Source: Medicago truncatula
Taxonomy: Eukaryota > Streptophyta > Magnoliopsida > Fabales > Fabaceae
Reading direction: 5' to 3'
DNA length: 64,000 bases
NCBI RefSeq assembly: GCF_003473485.1
Contig: NC_053046.1
Span: 2,738,001-2,802,000 of the forward strand
The notes beneath the pieces are model-generated. The model was not told the DNA's origin, did no database searches, and was given only the letters and a program-made list of their open reading frames with translations. Of the stretch, positions 33,825 through 44,854 are shown in pieces. The position numbers and the translations under genes were made by a program. Every line of letters begins with the position of its first letter. Position 1 is the first letter of the stretch.

Positions 33825-35468
33825 TCAGTCCTTGAATCTATTGACCCTCTCAATCAGATTATTCATAGCAATAGCAAATGCATCCTGAAACTTATCAAAC
33901 TCAGCATTGTGATCACCATATACTAAACCAGGCAATAATTCATATACAATATATCTCCTCATATTTTCTCTATCTCTCAATGAAATATTCCCAAGCCTCT
34001 CCACCACATTCACATTCATTTCCCTCACCTCTTTTTTGTCCATAAACACAGAATACTTATCATAATCCTCCGGTAAATGCCAAGCATATTGATAATAAGC
34101 CGTGAAAGGATCGAAAAGAACAGGAATACATCCCGATATTAGTGAATCAAACACCGATTTTCTCGTTGGACTATCTCCCGGTGGCTGCAAGCAAAACTCA
34201 GATTCCACAAAAAGTTCTATAATTGATTCTGGCTCATTACATTTAGCAGAACTACAATTCAGAAACTTGCATTTACCGTCACTTTCGGAACTGCATTGGT
34301 TGATTAATATCGACCTTATGTGATCATCCGCATGATCCCGCGCTGCGCCTGCAAAACTTACAAGGTTCCTCCGGTTCGACCTTATGATTTTCAGCTGCCA
34401 ATCGATTATATCGTTGTCTGATTTCGGATGAAAATAAGTTGGATGAGGAATTCCAATGTCGTTCACATGCCACGGTTGGCGTTCGATCAATAGTTTAATC
34501 GGATTTTGAAGTTTTTCGAGCTCTAACAATCTAGTTCCCCAAGGAGAATCACTAGTCCTTCTAAAATCCCAAGAAATTTTCCCCAAAACAAAAACATGAT
34601 CCTTACCTAAATTCCTTTTCCAGTTAACTTGTCTCTCAAGCCACTTAACTAATTCCAAACTTAAACTGTCTTTAACATCATTTGAAACATTCTGGAAATG
34701 CCATCTCAGCACATCAAGACCACCATAGAATGGAACATAGAAAAGCTTTGCATCATTTTCATTATAAACCCTGCATGGATGCTTCAAAACCTTTGAATGA
34801 AAAATAAGTTCAAGTGAGTATTGATGAGTTTTATACCAACCTTTACCAAGTTTTGATATTGGTTCACCAAACCCTTCATTACTTATATATCTGCAGAAAT
34901 CTTGCCATGGAAGCATGTCACTACATTGACCAACCAAATCCTTGTTAAACTTGGATGGTAAATCATACACATATATTCCTTTACCATCATCACAAGTTGC
35001 ATTGTTTTTATTTTCGGACCTCCAAGATCGATGAACCTTCAAGTGTTCCTCAATGATCTTAACAGCATTTGCAACCTCTTCATTATACGGAGTACCAATT
35101 GACAAATTTCCAAGTTCCTGTGTTACATTATTACTAACCTCAATTTTTTCAGTAGTAGTAATAATGGAGGTGCTAACAGTATTATTGTTTATGGAATAAG
35201 TTGGGATATCAAAGGAAGGATTAGTATGAGTGGCTGCAGAAACACAATAGAAGTTATCATTGAGCTTTCTTGTAGAAAAACAAACATGAATGATGTTTCC
35301 TGTTATAATTGTGGAGAAAGAAGACCAAATGTATATAAGGATTAAAAGAAAGATTAAAGCAGAAATTCTACGTATGAAGCTGTATAGAATTGTGAAGGCA
35401 AAACAAGATTGTTTGGGTTCTAATTTTCTTGAAAATTTGGACCGTTTTTTGGATAAAGACACTGCCAT
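33825..35468 (-). CDS. XUT1: GT47 exostosin-family xyloglucan glycosyltransferase, copy B (XUT1/MUR3-like)
   Basis: An intronless 547-residue paralogue of the copy A gene, in the same orientation. Most of the catalytic domain is identical, including YVPFYGGLDVLRWHF, GKISWDFRRTSDSPWGTRLL, FCLQPPGDSPTRKSVFDSLI and LLPGLVYGDHNAEFDKFQDAF. It differs mainly in the N-terminus, where about 24 extra residues (MAVSLSKKRSKFSRKLEPKQ and following) precede the membrane anchor RRISALIFLLILIYIW, and in the stem. The longer basic cytosolic tail may change Golgi retention. Both frames are intact, so the pair looks like a working tandem duplication. A TATATAAAC lies about 200 bases upstream (minus strand). 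The donor sugar is inferred only from clade and synteny. Confidence 0.85.
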   Translation of the reverse strand: MAVSLSKKRSKFSRKLEPKQSCFAFTILYSFIRRISALIFLLILIYIWSSFSTIITGNIIHVCFSTRKLNDNFYCVSAATHTNPSFDIPTYSINNNTVSTSIITTTEKIEVSNNVTQELGNLSIGTPYNEEVANAVKIIEEHLKVHRSWRSENKNNATCDDGKGIYVYDLPSKFNKDLVGQCSDMLPWQDFCRYISNEGFGEPISKLGKGWYKTHQYSLELIFHSKVLKHPCRVYNENDAKLFYVPFYGGLDVLRWHFQNVSNDVKDSLSLELVKWLERQVNWKRNLGKDHVFVLGKISWDFRRTSDSPWGTRLLELEKLQNPIKLLIERQPWHVNDIGIPHPTYFHPKSDNDIIDWQLKIIRSNRRNLVSFAGAARDHADDHIRSILINQCSSESDGKCKFLNCSSAKCNEPESIIELFVESEFCLQPPGDSPTRKSVFDSLISGCIPVLFDPFTAYYQYAWHLPEDYDKYSVFMDKKEVREMNVNVVERLGNISLRDRENMRRYIVYELLPGLVYGDHNAEFDKFQDAFAIAMNNLIERVNRFKD

Positions 35469-37275
35469 TATTGTGATGAGAATAATGTTAGGAATTAGGA
35501 TACCTTGTGGTTTTTCTAGTAGAGAAAAAATTATGCATTATTTTGTCACCAATACTTATCATGCAAGCACGAATTAGATGATTAAATAATAACGTGTGCA
35601 CGTCGTGGTTTATCGTACGAACGTGCTTACTAATATAGTGGTTGAGGTTCATGATCCAATTAATGTTTATATACTCTCAATGAGGATACATTCAAATGTT
35701 TGATTTTTTTTTTTTCTTTTCAAAGGTCAACATTATTTCCATACAAAATGGAGATTATGCTATTCTCAGTTACCACCATGTTTCTATTCAATCTTTAAAA
35801 TGGAGATTATTATAATTCATACCAAAATCAAATTTTTAAGATAATTGAATAATACATTAATAGATCCTCGATTTGAATTTTCTCAAAACGTACAAGATGA
35901 ACTACTTAACATAGAAGCTATCTGAATTTCGTTTCACACCAATTGACAAAGAGAATTGAGTGATTAATATAACAATAGACTATATCTCAAGTTCAGGTTT
36001 GAAAGCTTAACAAAGGAGATTACCTTATAATTGTAATTTTCCAATTTAATATCAAATATGCAGCTTGGGTGCGCCTGACCTATCCTTTTGTAAATAAAGT
36101 CAAATTTATTTGACCATAGTTATTTTCTATACTACATAAATAAATTTAAACATCCAAGAACGCATAGATGAGATGACACTGTCTTTTCTCGTTTAACCAA
36201 AGTCTTGGTTCGAATCCAATCTTGGTCATGCAACAACTTTAAAACTCTTGGGAGCGTTTGCTATCTCTTTGCGTCCCACAAGACTCGAGGGATTAGTCTC
36301 TGCAGTTGCGCTCGCGGATGATACCAATTTACACACAGAAAAAGTTGTTTGGTGATTATATTTTCTTATATTTACATTTTTCTTTATTTTAAAGAAAAAC
36401 TAGGAACTACATTTTTGATTAAATAAAAAGGATAAAAGTGTAAATTAAATGATTAAATAAAAGATGGATAAGTTAACGCTCATTTGTCTTGTTCTGGATT
36501 TGATCAAGGATATCCAAACTAAGTAAAATTCTTTTCACTCACACATTTTCCGCAACCCTCAATTTTTTGTTGTTGTTGATAAAATTACCCTTTTCGAATT
36601 CTATAACCCATATGATTTTTTTTTTCCTTGGAAATCCCAAATCTTCTATAGAGTTTACTCATGAGCTCCCCACTTAGAAATCCAAAATCACTATTGAGAG
36701 AAAAACATAAATTCATGTGTTGACTCATGTTCTCTCCAAATACATCTCTTTTCTTAATTCTCTTCCAATTTCAGGTCTAAAATGGTTTAGTTTTCGTCTA
36801 TAATTTTACATTGAAAAACTAAAAACAATTTTCGTCTAAATGAGTTCAGTTTTTGTCTATAAACTCAAATTACAAAAACTCCAACCCATTTACAAAAACT
36901 CAAATTAACATGCATATATAGTATTATAACTATCTTCTTTCACTTATTGGTGAAAAGAATTTGCTTTAACTATAACAAAAAAAAATAAACATGATATATA
37001 ACATTGTAATGCTAGCCAAAACCATATTTCCATCGATTTGACAAGAAAAACACTAGAAATTTTATTTAAATTCTGGATATATATAAGTACAACCATGATA
37101 TCATAGCACAATATAATTAAGAGGACTGGCCCATAAAGGTTATTTAAACACTATATAATATTGATAATTTATAATACTCTCACACACACTCACACAACAC
37201 AACTTATTATTATTTTTAAAAGTACAAACACACACACACATATATTATAATATTATCACACAAACCATTGGTCCA
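35469..37275. other. Intergenic region upstream of XUT1-like copy B
   Basis: AT-rich; holds a SINE-like stretch at about 36150-36345 and CA-rich simple sequence near 37180-37240. No gene. Confidence 0.55.
36150..36345 (+). mobile_element. SINE-like sequence
   Basis: GACACTGTCTTTTCTCGTTT with AACCAAAGTC is followed by TTGGTTCGAATCCAATC, a good B box (GGTTCGAATCC), then by CTTGGGAGCGTTTGC and GGGATTAGTCTCTGCAGTTG, wording that recurs in legume SINEs. The A box is weak and no target duplication was fixed. Confidence 0.4.
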
Positions 37276-37551
37276 TCATGGAAGGTTTTCAGCTTTAGGA
37301 GTAGTAGTAGTAGTAGCTGCGGTAGTTTCATGATGAAGACAAAACGTAGAGTACGCAGGACAAAAGATAAGGATACGAAATACCACACATTTCAAATACA
37401 AAATGTAACAATCTGTTTCTTGCCCAAACTTTTTAGATATGTCGTCAACACCAACATCTTTCTCTTTTCCTGCACCTTCAACACTATAATCATTCAGAGT
37501 TGCAACAATAAGGAGAATCAAAATTAGTGAAGCAGTGATGGTTTTGGCCAT
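37276..37551 (-). CDS. Small secreted Cys-containing peptide, unknown function
   Basis: A single-exon 91-residue frame starting at the Met of MAKTITASLILILLIVATLN. Residues 4-19 are a strong signal-peptide core, with likely cleavage after VEGA near residue 28. The mature part is charged (KEKDVGVDDISKKFGQETD), then has four Cys with hydrophobic spacing (CYILYLKC, then FCPAYSTFC). It ends in TTAATTTTTPKAENLP, encoded by an (ACT)n-like microsatellite. A TATAAAT lies about 50 bases upstream on the same strand, supporting a real gene. The in-frame Met 17 codons further upstream would spoil the signal peptide and overlaps the likely leader. No family was recognised; it is not an NCR peptide by Cys spacing. 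It could be a young lineage-specific gene. Confidence 0.5.
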   Translation of the reverse strand: MAKTITASLILILLIVATLNDYSVEGAGKEKDVGVDDISKKFGQETDCYILYLKCVVFRILIFCPAYSTFCLHHETTAATTTTTPKAENLP

Positions 37552-37600
37552 TGTGTAAGTAAGAGTATTTGCATGGAATAAATTGGCTACAAATAATTCC

Positions 37601-37607
37601 AATTTAT
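37601..37607 (-). promoter_or_regulatory. TATA box of the small secreted peptide gene
   Basis: TATAAAT on the minus strand (CTATAAATT context), about 50 bases before the chosen start codon. Confidence 0.5.
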
Positions 37608-40324
37608 AGAACTTGTGATTTCCTTGAATGATAAGTGAACGTATTGAATTTGGCTTTGCTTGAGAAAAATAATTTCTACATAATTAAGGTAGCTTTAAAC
37701 CGTGTTGGGGTCCAGTGTTAAATATTAAGATTAATGAGCGGTTGATTTATAGAAAAGAAAAGGTAAAAATTAATTAAGTCAAATGGTGTAATTAACAAAT
37801 GGATGACTTTTGACCCAATTAATTTGTCTTCACATATTTATAAGTGTAACATTAATTATATATATATTCTTAATTCTTAATTTGTTATAATTTAATCACT
37901 GACTAGTTTTTTTCTATTCAGATGGGAATATTTTATAAATTGAGAATGACGGTGTAGTTGGGAATATTGATGCTCTAATTTTCTGATGAGTAGTATTAAC
38001 TTTGTTCATAAGAGATGTGCTAGTAATATTATAAGTAAAAAAAAAAGTAATTGTACTCTTACAAAAATGGAACAATGTTCAATTTTTCTAAAAACACCAT
38101 TATCAATTTTGGGTTTAATTTCGTTTCCTTTTATCCTTCAAAAATAAAAAAAATCGTTTCCTTTTTAAAAAAATAGTTCAAGTTTAGTTTTTAAGATATC
38201 TTAGTTCTTAAGTTTTTTCCATTTTTTTTATTACAAACACTTATACTCTAAACACTATGAATTTTTTTTTTTTGTTACAGTTTAATGTTTGTAACTTTTT
38301 TTTGGAGAGAAATTTAATGTTTGTAATTTATACGGCCAAAATGTTGAATGTTTGAATTTTAAAAGCTTAAATTGTCTAACATTTATAATTTAAAAGGACT
38401 AAAATGAAATGATGAAAATAAAAACCAAAGTGTCTTAACACTTAAAATTTAAATAGCAAAACAAAAAAAATGATAAAAGTGTCTAACATTTATAGCCTAA
38501 GGGGCCAAAGTAACTAGTGCTTATAACTTAGAGATCAAAATTAAATGAAAAAGGAAAATTTAAAAACCAAAGTAAAACTTTTTTATTTAGGGGAAAACCA
38601 AAGTAAAACTTAAAAATATAAATGTAATTTAACATTTTTATATCTCAGAGGCCAAATATATATGTCTCAGATATTTAACCTTAAAATTTCAAAAAGAAGA
38701 TCATATATTGTTCTAAGAGTGGTTTCATTTAATTTGTTTGACAAAAAAGCAAGGATTTCATGTTAATGTATCTCTTATTTATCTTTTAGTTTGCTTGGAT
38801 TTTGGCATGTAATTGTTGATTTTGACAAAATGGAATATATTATTTACGAAAGAAGCATTTTGAAAAGCACTATTAATGTTTTTGTCATAAATAATATATT
38901 CTATTTTGGTATCTAAAAAAAGTCATCTGTTATTTATCATCAGATCAAATCAAATTATATTAAAATTATGATAGAAAATATGGACCGGTTCCCTCGAAGA
39001 CAAAAAAAAAGGACTTACCTCATAAATATTAGTAGTGCTCTTCATTGAAAAATTAAAGATATTTTTGTGTTCAGATTTAAAAATTGCAAATTTTAATAAT
39101 GGAGTAGTATTTATGCGTTGAGACCAAATTTTAAAAATCTGTTCTAAATTCATTGAAAATTCTTCAAAGAAAAATGTTTCATGGTACGAAAAAAGTCAAT
39201 CACGGGAATAAACAAAAGACTTTAACTGGCCACTCATTCGTGATTTCTATTCAAAAATTAACTGAATCATTTTTCATTTTTTTTAATAAATTGACAAGTG
39301 TGTTTTGTTGCCTTAAGATGTGTTTGTTTTAAGGTATTAAAAAAAGTTCTCAGGAATAAGAATCCTACTTATGTGTTTTGTAAAACATTTGATTTTCTTG
39401 TAATGTTTTTAAAAGTTGTTTGATTTAAAAAAAAAAAAGTGAGTAAATTCACATCCTTTAATATGGGAATAAAAAGTTAAAAAATTGTGTAAAATACATT
39501 CGTGTGAATAAAAGCTACCAATGAATAGTTTTATAAAATTTGAAACAAACATTGAAATGTTAGATTTCAAATCTCACATTCTCAAAAGTAACATTAAAAT
39601 CCTTGAAACAAACACCTCTTTAGTGGGCAAAATATTTCAAGCCACATAGTATTACTCACCAAAAGAACAAATGCTACTATTAGCTATATAATTCAAGTTA
39701 GTTAGTTTGTTAGTGAAATAACTAGCAAGTAGTTAGGTAACTTGAGCCACAAGTTAGTTTGGGTTTGGTATTGCTTCTCATGTTGTATAATTAGTCTACA
39801 AACACATAGTAATCATCATGTGATCATTTCAATAAAATTTGATTGTAATCATCTTCACTCTTCATAAAATTTGTTTTCTAATCTTGTCAATTGTTCTATC
39901 AGATACTAGTTTGAGAATTATAATGAGAACTTCATCAATTCTTTAAGTTTCTCTCTCGGTCTGCTCAAGATCAACATCTTGAATAACTTTTACCAAAATT
40001 GATTATTATATAATTATATATGCAAATCTAACTTGAGTTGAACTAGTAAAGAGAATTAGAGTGTACATAATGGATTAGATGCTAAGAAATCCACATACAA
40101 ATTAGAAGTCCTCCTCTGGTTAAGCTTGCTAGAACATAATACTACAAATCACCATTATTATTTATTTTAGTGTTACATAATGGAAACAAAATAAGGGCCA
40201 CCAGATACAAAATAATGATAATAGAGAAGGACAAATGAAAAGGTTGTTTGAAACATCACTTACACTACTAGACTATACTATACTGTCAAGCAAAATGGTG
40301 AATTGGAACCAAGAAGAAAGAATT
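37608..40324. other. Intergenic region between the small peptide and MCTP genes
   Basis: Very AT-rich with many A/T runs; 38160-38660 contains several loosely repeated CTAACATTTATAA and AAAACCAAAGT phrases. A probable Copia solo-LTR remnant lies at 39672-39901. The last 200 bases are the likely MCTP 3' UTR. No gene. Confidence 0.5.
39672..39901 (+). mobile_element. Solo-LTR-like remnant, Copia type (fossil)
   Basis: The stretch has the wording of a short plant Copia LTR: repeated GTTAGTTAGTTTGTTAG at the start, a CAATAAAATTTGATTGTAAT polyadenylation zone and a TTGTTCTATCA end. No internal element sequence follows, so it would be a solo LTR or fragment. Age and exact borders are unclear. Confidence 0.3.
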
Positions 40325-43300
40325 CTACAACATACTATCAGTTCTTGCAGGAAGACGACGGAAGAAATTGATCGGTGCAGATGGAAGCCTGTGTCGAAAT
40401 CTCGGATGCCTCATGAAATAGAAACCTGCTAAACCAGCCACCATTTGAAAAGGAGTAACATATAACACCAAAGCAGCTAACAAACAGAAAGTAATGAATA
40501 AAGAAGTAGCACGCGGATCTCTCCAGCTCAACAGTGCATGAATCCTCTCACCCTGGCTAGCCAAATCACCTACAACGGTTTGTATTCTACCAGCCACACT
40601 CCTCAAACGATCATACCGCATTCTTACAAGGTCGGGATTTTTGCTTGTTGGAAAAGTATCAAATTCCTCATCCATTTCATCGGGGTGTACTACATCAGCT
40701 TGTGAGATTCTTGTGTTCATGTGTGGAGGGTATCTTGGTCGGTACCTGATATTGAAAATAAAGTTGGTTAATAGTTAGTTTAGAGTTAGTTAAGTTGTGT
40801 ATCTTTATGATCTTTTTCATTTTCATATTCAATCATGTATAAATAGGGTGTCTTTTATTTATTATTATCAATTGATCAAGTTATCAATAAATGAGATAGT
40901 TTAGAAATACCTGAAGTTCCATACACCTATCAAGAATAGGTAGAGAAAAAGTGTAGGCAAAATCAACTCTGGGAAGCAAACCAACATGAGAAACAACACA
41001 TGAACAAGGACTGTTGTGATAGGATTTAACCACATGCAGATATCACCTAACCATTTTCCAACTGCAAACACACCAGAGAAAACTGTCATGAGGCGAAAGA
41101 AGTTTGCCTTACTACGGCGCATGCTCCATAAATGTGAATCAACATCTGACATGTATTCAACCACTTCTTTACGAAGTGGTGGCTCTGCTCGACCGAGCCG
41201 CGCTGCCACTATGTTTACTGCTTGGTGGCGTAGCATATCGAGTTGCATGACTGCGAATGGCCTAACGTAATGCATTTTCGGGAGAAGTGGTTTTGAGTAT
41301 AGGTAAAGCATGTTTGCAAAAGAAGTGCATGAGAATCTTATTGCCAAGTGAAGTTCGCCCATTTTCTTAACACCAGTTGGGTGAAGAACAAGCAATGGAT
41401 ACGAGTGTGTGTAAATCCGTCCTGTTTCAAGAGTCGATATGCGAATTCTCACCTTCCCAATTTTCAAGTCTTTGTTGTGACCCTTTTCACCACTGATTTG
41501 GGAATTGTCAAAGACACCTACTGTGAGGACTGTGGCAGGATCAAAGACCTCCCAAGTGTATTGCTCGTTGTATTTTGGCGACAAGTTGTCAACAAGTGTC
41601 CTTGTTCTGACCCATTTGTGACCATATTTTGCTACACAATATGTATCAGAAGTGCCTCTACCGTCCCTTGTTTTCATTGGGTGGAGTCCTATTGCATTCA
41701 GCACTCCGAGTTCTAAAACACCAATTGGAGGCCTCCATAACTGTTTTGCAGTGGGGCGTAGATCGCTGCTGTAATGAGTTGATTCATCAAGAACATGATA
41801 TCCTCCATCCAGACATAGCCGTAGCTGAATTCTGCTTGCAAACTTTTCTCTCTTCAGCTGATCAACATCCACGGCAACAGGCTTTTCTAAGTTGAACCAT
41901 CTAGAATGAATGATTCTATCATCCGCGCGCCTCTCCACAGCGTTCAGCGGTATGATAACCCTCCCAATGATCTCATCTTTTCCCGGACCAACTCGATCTT
42001 CAACGGAAAGTATTACATGATCTTCAAAAGGCTCGGCAGCAACAAACAAAAGATCTTCATTCCATTGTGGGTTTAGAGTTCTAGCAGGAACTGTCTTTGT
42101 TTTCAGCACTTGGTTTCCTATCTGCACCTTGACATATGCATCCGGGAAACGGTTTTTCTCCGTTGGAATCAAGTCTTGTGCTTCTACAACATTGACACGA
42201 ACGTACCACAACCTCGGAGCATGATAGACCTTTGAACGTATCACTGTCGTAGTAGCAGGCGTGCTGTCCACAGGAGAAGCTGCATCTGAATGCCATGCCT
42301 CAGAAAATGCTTCATCTGCTTGAGTACCAATCCAAACAGCTAGCATCAACTCACCTTTAACTTTCTCCCCTTTCTTATCGTCGAGGCGATACCATTCGGG
42401 TGCCAAAGGACTATCTGGTGGAACTCTTAAAGGAATCTCATTGATGTCAAACCTCACAATACCTACAAAATCATCTTTGATGAGATCTTTGTCCTTGATC
42501 ACAACTTCTAGTACAGATGCTTGCATTCTCTCCTTTGAAAATGCAAAAACCTGATGCCACTCCGGATTCTGATTCTTATCATAGTGTTTGGTAATACCTC
42601 TGTAATTGCCAATTCTCACCTCAACAAATGGATCAAGACTCCCGGTAAGATCCATAGAAGGAAGCTCACGAGCCTTAACGACCCTGACATACAAAAAATA
42701 CATCCTTTCAACTAGGTCATAAGTACTTGCGGTCTTGTCTTTATGAACAACGCGACCGCCAACAACCCTTCCCCCACCGAGAAACGGACTTGTTTCTTTA
42801 AGTGCAAAATCAACCGGTTGTAGTGATGTAACTGAGTGCATGTGTACTAGCTTCATAGGTTGTGGTTGATCAGCTTTCATTTCATCAGCTTCATACTTCG
42901 GTACATAGTGAGTATCTGCATATCCAGTGGAGTGTTGTTGATGCTGATGCCGTTGATGGTTTGTGTTAGGGAGGTGATGAAATGTGTGTCTTGAGGACTC
43001 AACCTTGTCACGAGATAAACCATTCCTCATTGAACCCGTAGGTCCGTGGACTTCAGCATGATTATTTGTTGGCATGGACTCAACAGAAGGATTTGGAATT
43101 GAGGATTTTATGGTTGGATTATCAGTGATGTAAATTTTAAGGCCAAGCTCACCTCTTACACGAGAGAAAATCCCGCGCTTTTCCAACGGATAGTGCAAGA
43201 CAACTGCATCAGCTTGAGGGACAAAAGAAGTACCTGTGAGGCTAACTTTACCAAGAAATGAACTTGAGTTAGTAGCTTTGGAATGACAATGGACATAAGC

Positions 43301-43513
43301 TTCAAGAGTGAGATAGTGAAGATTGGAAGGATCTGATATGTTGAAGTAGAAGCTCTCATTCCAAACAGGATTAAGATCCTTTTCTTTAATGGTTGTTCGG
43401 AACTTTTGGCCGTCGAAGTAAAGTTCTACAAAGGCATTAGAAGAACCTTCTCCATCTTTGGGTAGTAGATTGTGAGCACCAACCACATCTACCCCTAACT
43501 TTAAGTTGATCAT
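40325..43513 (-). CDS. MCTP: multiple C2 domain and transmembrane region protein
   Basis: Two coding exons (40911-43513 and 40325-40745) give 1007 residues, the usual size of four-C2 MCTPs. C2A spans about 3-105 (LKLGVDVVGAHNLLPKDGEG), C2B 271-380 (FLYVRVVKARELPSMDLTGS), C2C 435-545 (LWYVRVNVVEAQDLIPTEKN) and C2D 597-710 (VLELGVLNAIGLHPMKTRDG). The C-terminal PRT_C region (about 850-1007) has hydrophobic segments near 830-868 and 950-975, forming a reticulon-like anchor. Between C2A and C2B is a low-complexity His/Gln-rich linker (NTNHQRHQHQQH near 184-195). Family members sit in the ER at plasmodesmata and tether ER to plasma membrane, or move cargo such as FT (FTIP1) or act in organ form (QUIRKY). 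C2A has NAFV where many copies have DPYV/DAFV, so one calcium ligand may be lost. The exact orthologue is not assigned. Confidence 0.93.
40746..40910. other. Single MCTP coding intron with LTR-like wording
   Basis: The 165-base intron has clean GT-AG borders on the minus strand. On the plus strand it reads GGTTAATAGTTAGTTTAGAG, then TAGTTAAGTTGTGTATC, TGTATAAATAGGGTG and ATCAATAAATGAGATAG, like a miniature LTR with TATA box and polyadenylation signal. This may be chance in AT-rich intron DNA. Confidence 0.35.
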
Positions 43514-44817
43514 AATTAAATGTGGTTCCTTAACAACTGAAATTTTGAGAATTTAGATACCTACAAAGAGAGGAATTCAAACATATAAGGATGCTTATAT
43601 TATGATATGCCTATTTTGTATGCATATTCATAATAAAACATCTAAAAATGTGATATTATCAGATAAACTGTGATCATTAGAATAAGATCCAAACATATAA
43701 GGAATGCTATTTGTTAATCTACAACAAGCTACAAAAGATGGAACAATCTCATAATCAACATAATAAGATCAAACTATATACACAAATTGGTATTAAAGCT
43801 CCGGTTTCTTAGAAAAAATGGGTCTGACTAATAAGAAATTTAACTAGAATGAAAGTAAAGTCTGACTAATGATTATTCTAATAGAAAATTGAACTCGAAT
43901 AGTACCAAAGCTTAATCAAATTTAACCAAAGTTCATTTTTAACCACATGAGCTCAACGAGTTAGTTATCAAAGTATACAAATTGAATATATCTATCATCA
44001 CGTACGCAAAAGGATTAGTACAATTGCAAGTATATATGTGTATTATTAATGCATATTTCCAAAACATTTTTGTAATAACAAAACCTTATAATTTAAACCA
44101 ACTTTGTTTTCTAGAATAACATGTAATATCTGGTTTAATATCTAGCAATAAGGTATTGCATGAAACAAAAAAAGAAAGATAATAAGTAAACTGAAAAATG
44201 AATATTCATATCTACACAAACAAAAATAATGCGACACAAAAGAAAAAAATGAAGTAGTAATAGTGATAAACATGAAAGAATTAAACTATCACCTTGAAGA
44301 GCTGAGTAACAAGTTTAAGAAGATCTTTGTGTGGTTGTTCTCTTGAAAAGGAGAGAGTTGAAATGAATGGCTTCACTTCAAATGAACACAAAGAGAAAAG
44401 AAAAGAAAAGAAAAAGGAGTGAATATTAATTTACCTCTTCAAAAACCGAGCTTTCATGTATAGAAAAATAAATAAGCATGTGACTTGCACTGATACTTTT
44501 TCAGCTCTAATTTAGTGATCCATTAAACACGGCTCATACACATGAGCTTTGCACAGTTGAAAAATATATATTTTAGTATAAGATAATAAATTTTTGAAAA
44601 CTTAAGAGTTTCTAGCTAGAATAATATAAGAAATGATGAAAAAATAAGGAAATAAATAAATAATTTGAAGATATACAGTAGCTACTTACTGATAGTGTAA
44701 TAGCTTTACACAAGAATGTGGTAGAAAGCTGAAAGAAGAGTGAGAGAAGAAGTGTTAGAAGCTATCTATGTAGTGAATAGCAACAAACAAGAACAGAAAC
44801 ACTGTCTCCAATGCTTC

Positions 44818-44819
<2 letters not shown>

Positions 44820-44851
<32 letters not shown>
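44820..44851. repeat. (AT)n microsatellite
   Basis: An uninterrupted run of about fifteen AT units in the MCTP upstream region. Confidence 0.95.

Positions 44852-44854
<3 letters not shown>

Noticed and set aside
41016-41895. Plus-strand frames opposite the MCTP gene
   Set aside because: They are antisense shadows of a strongly coding exon.
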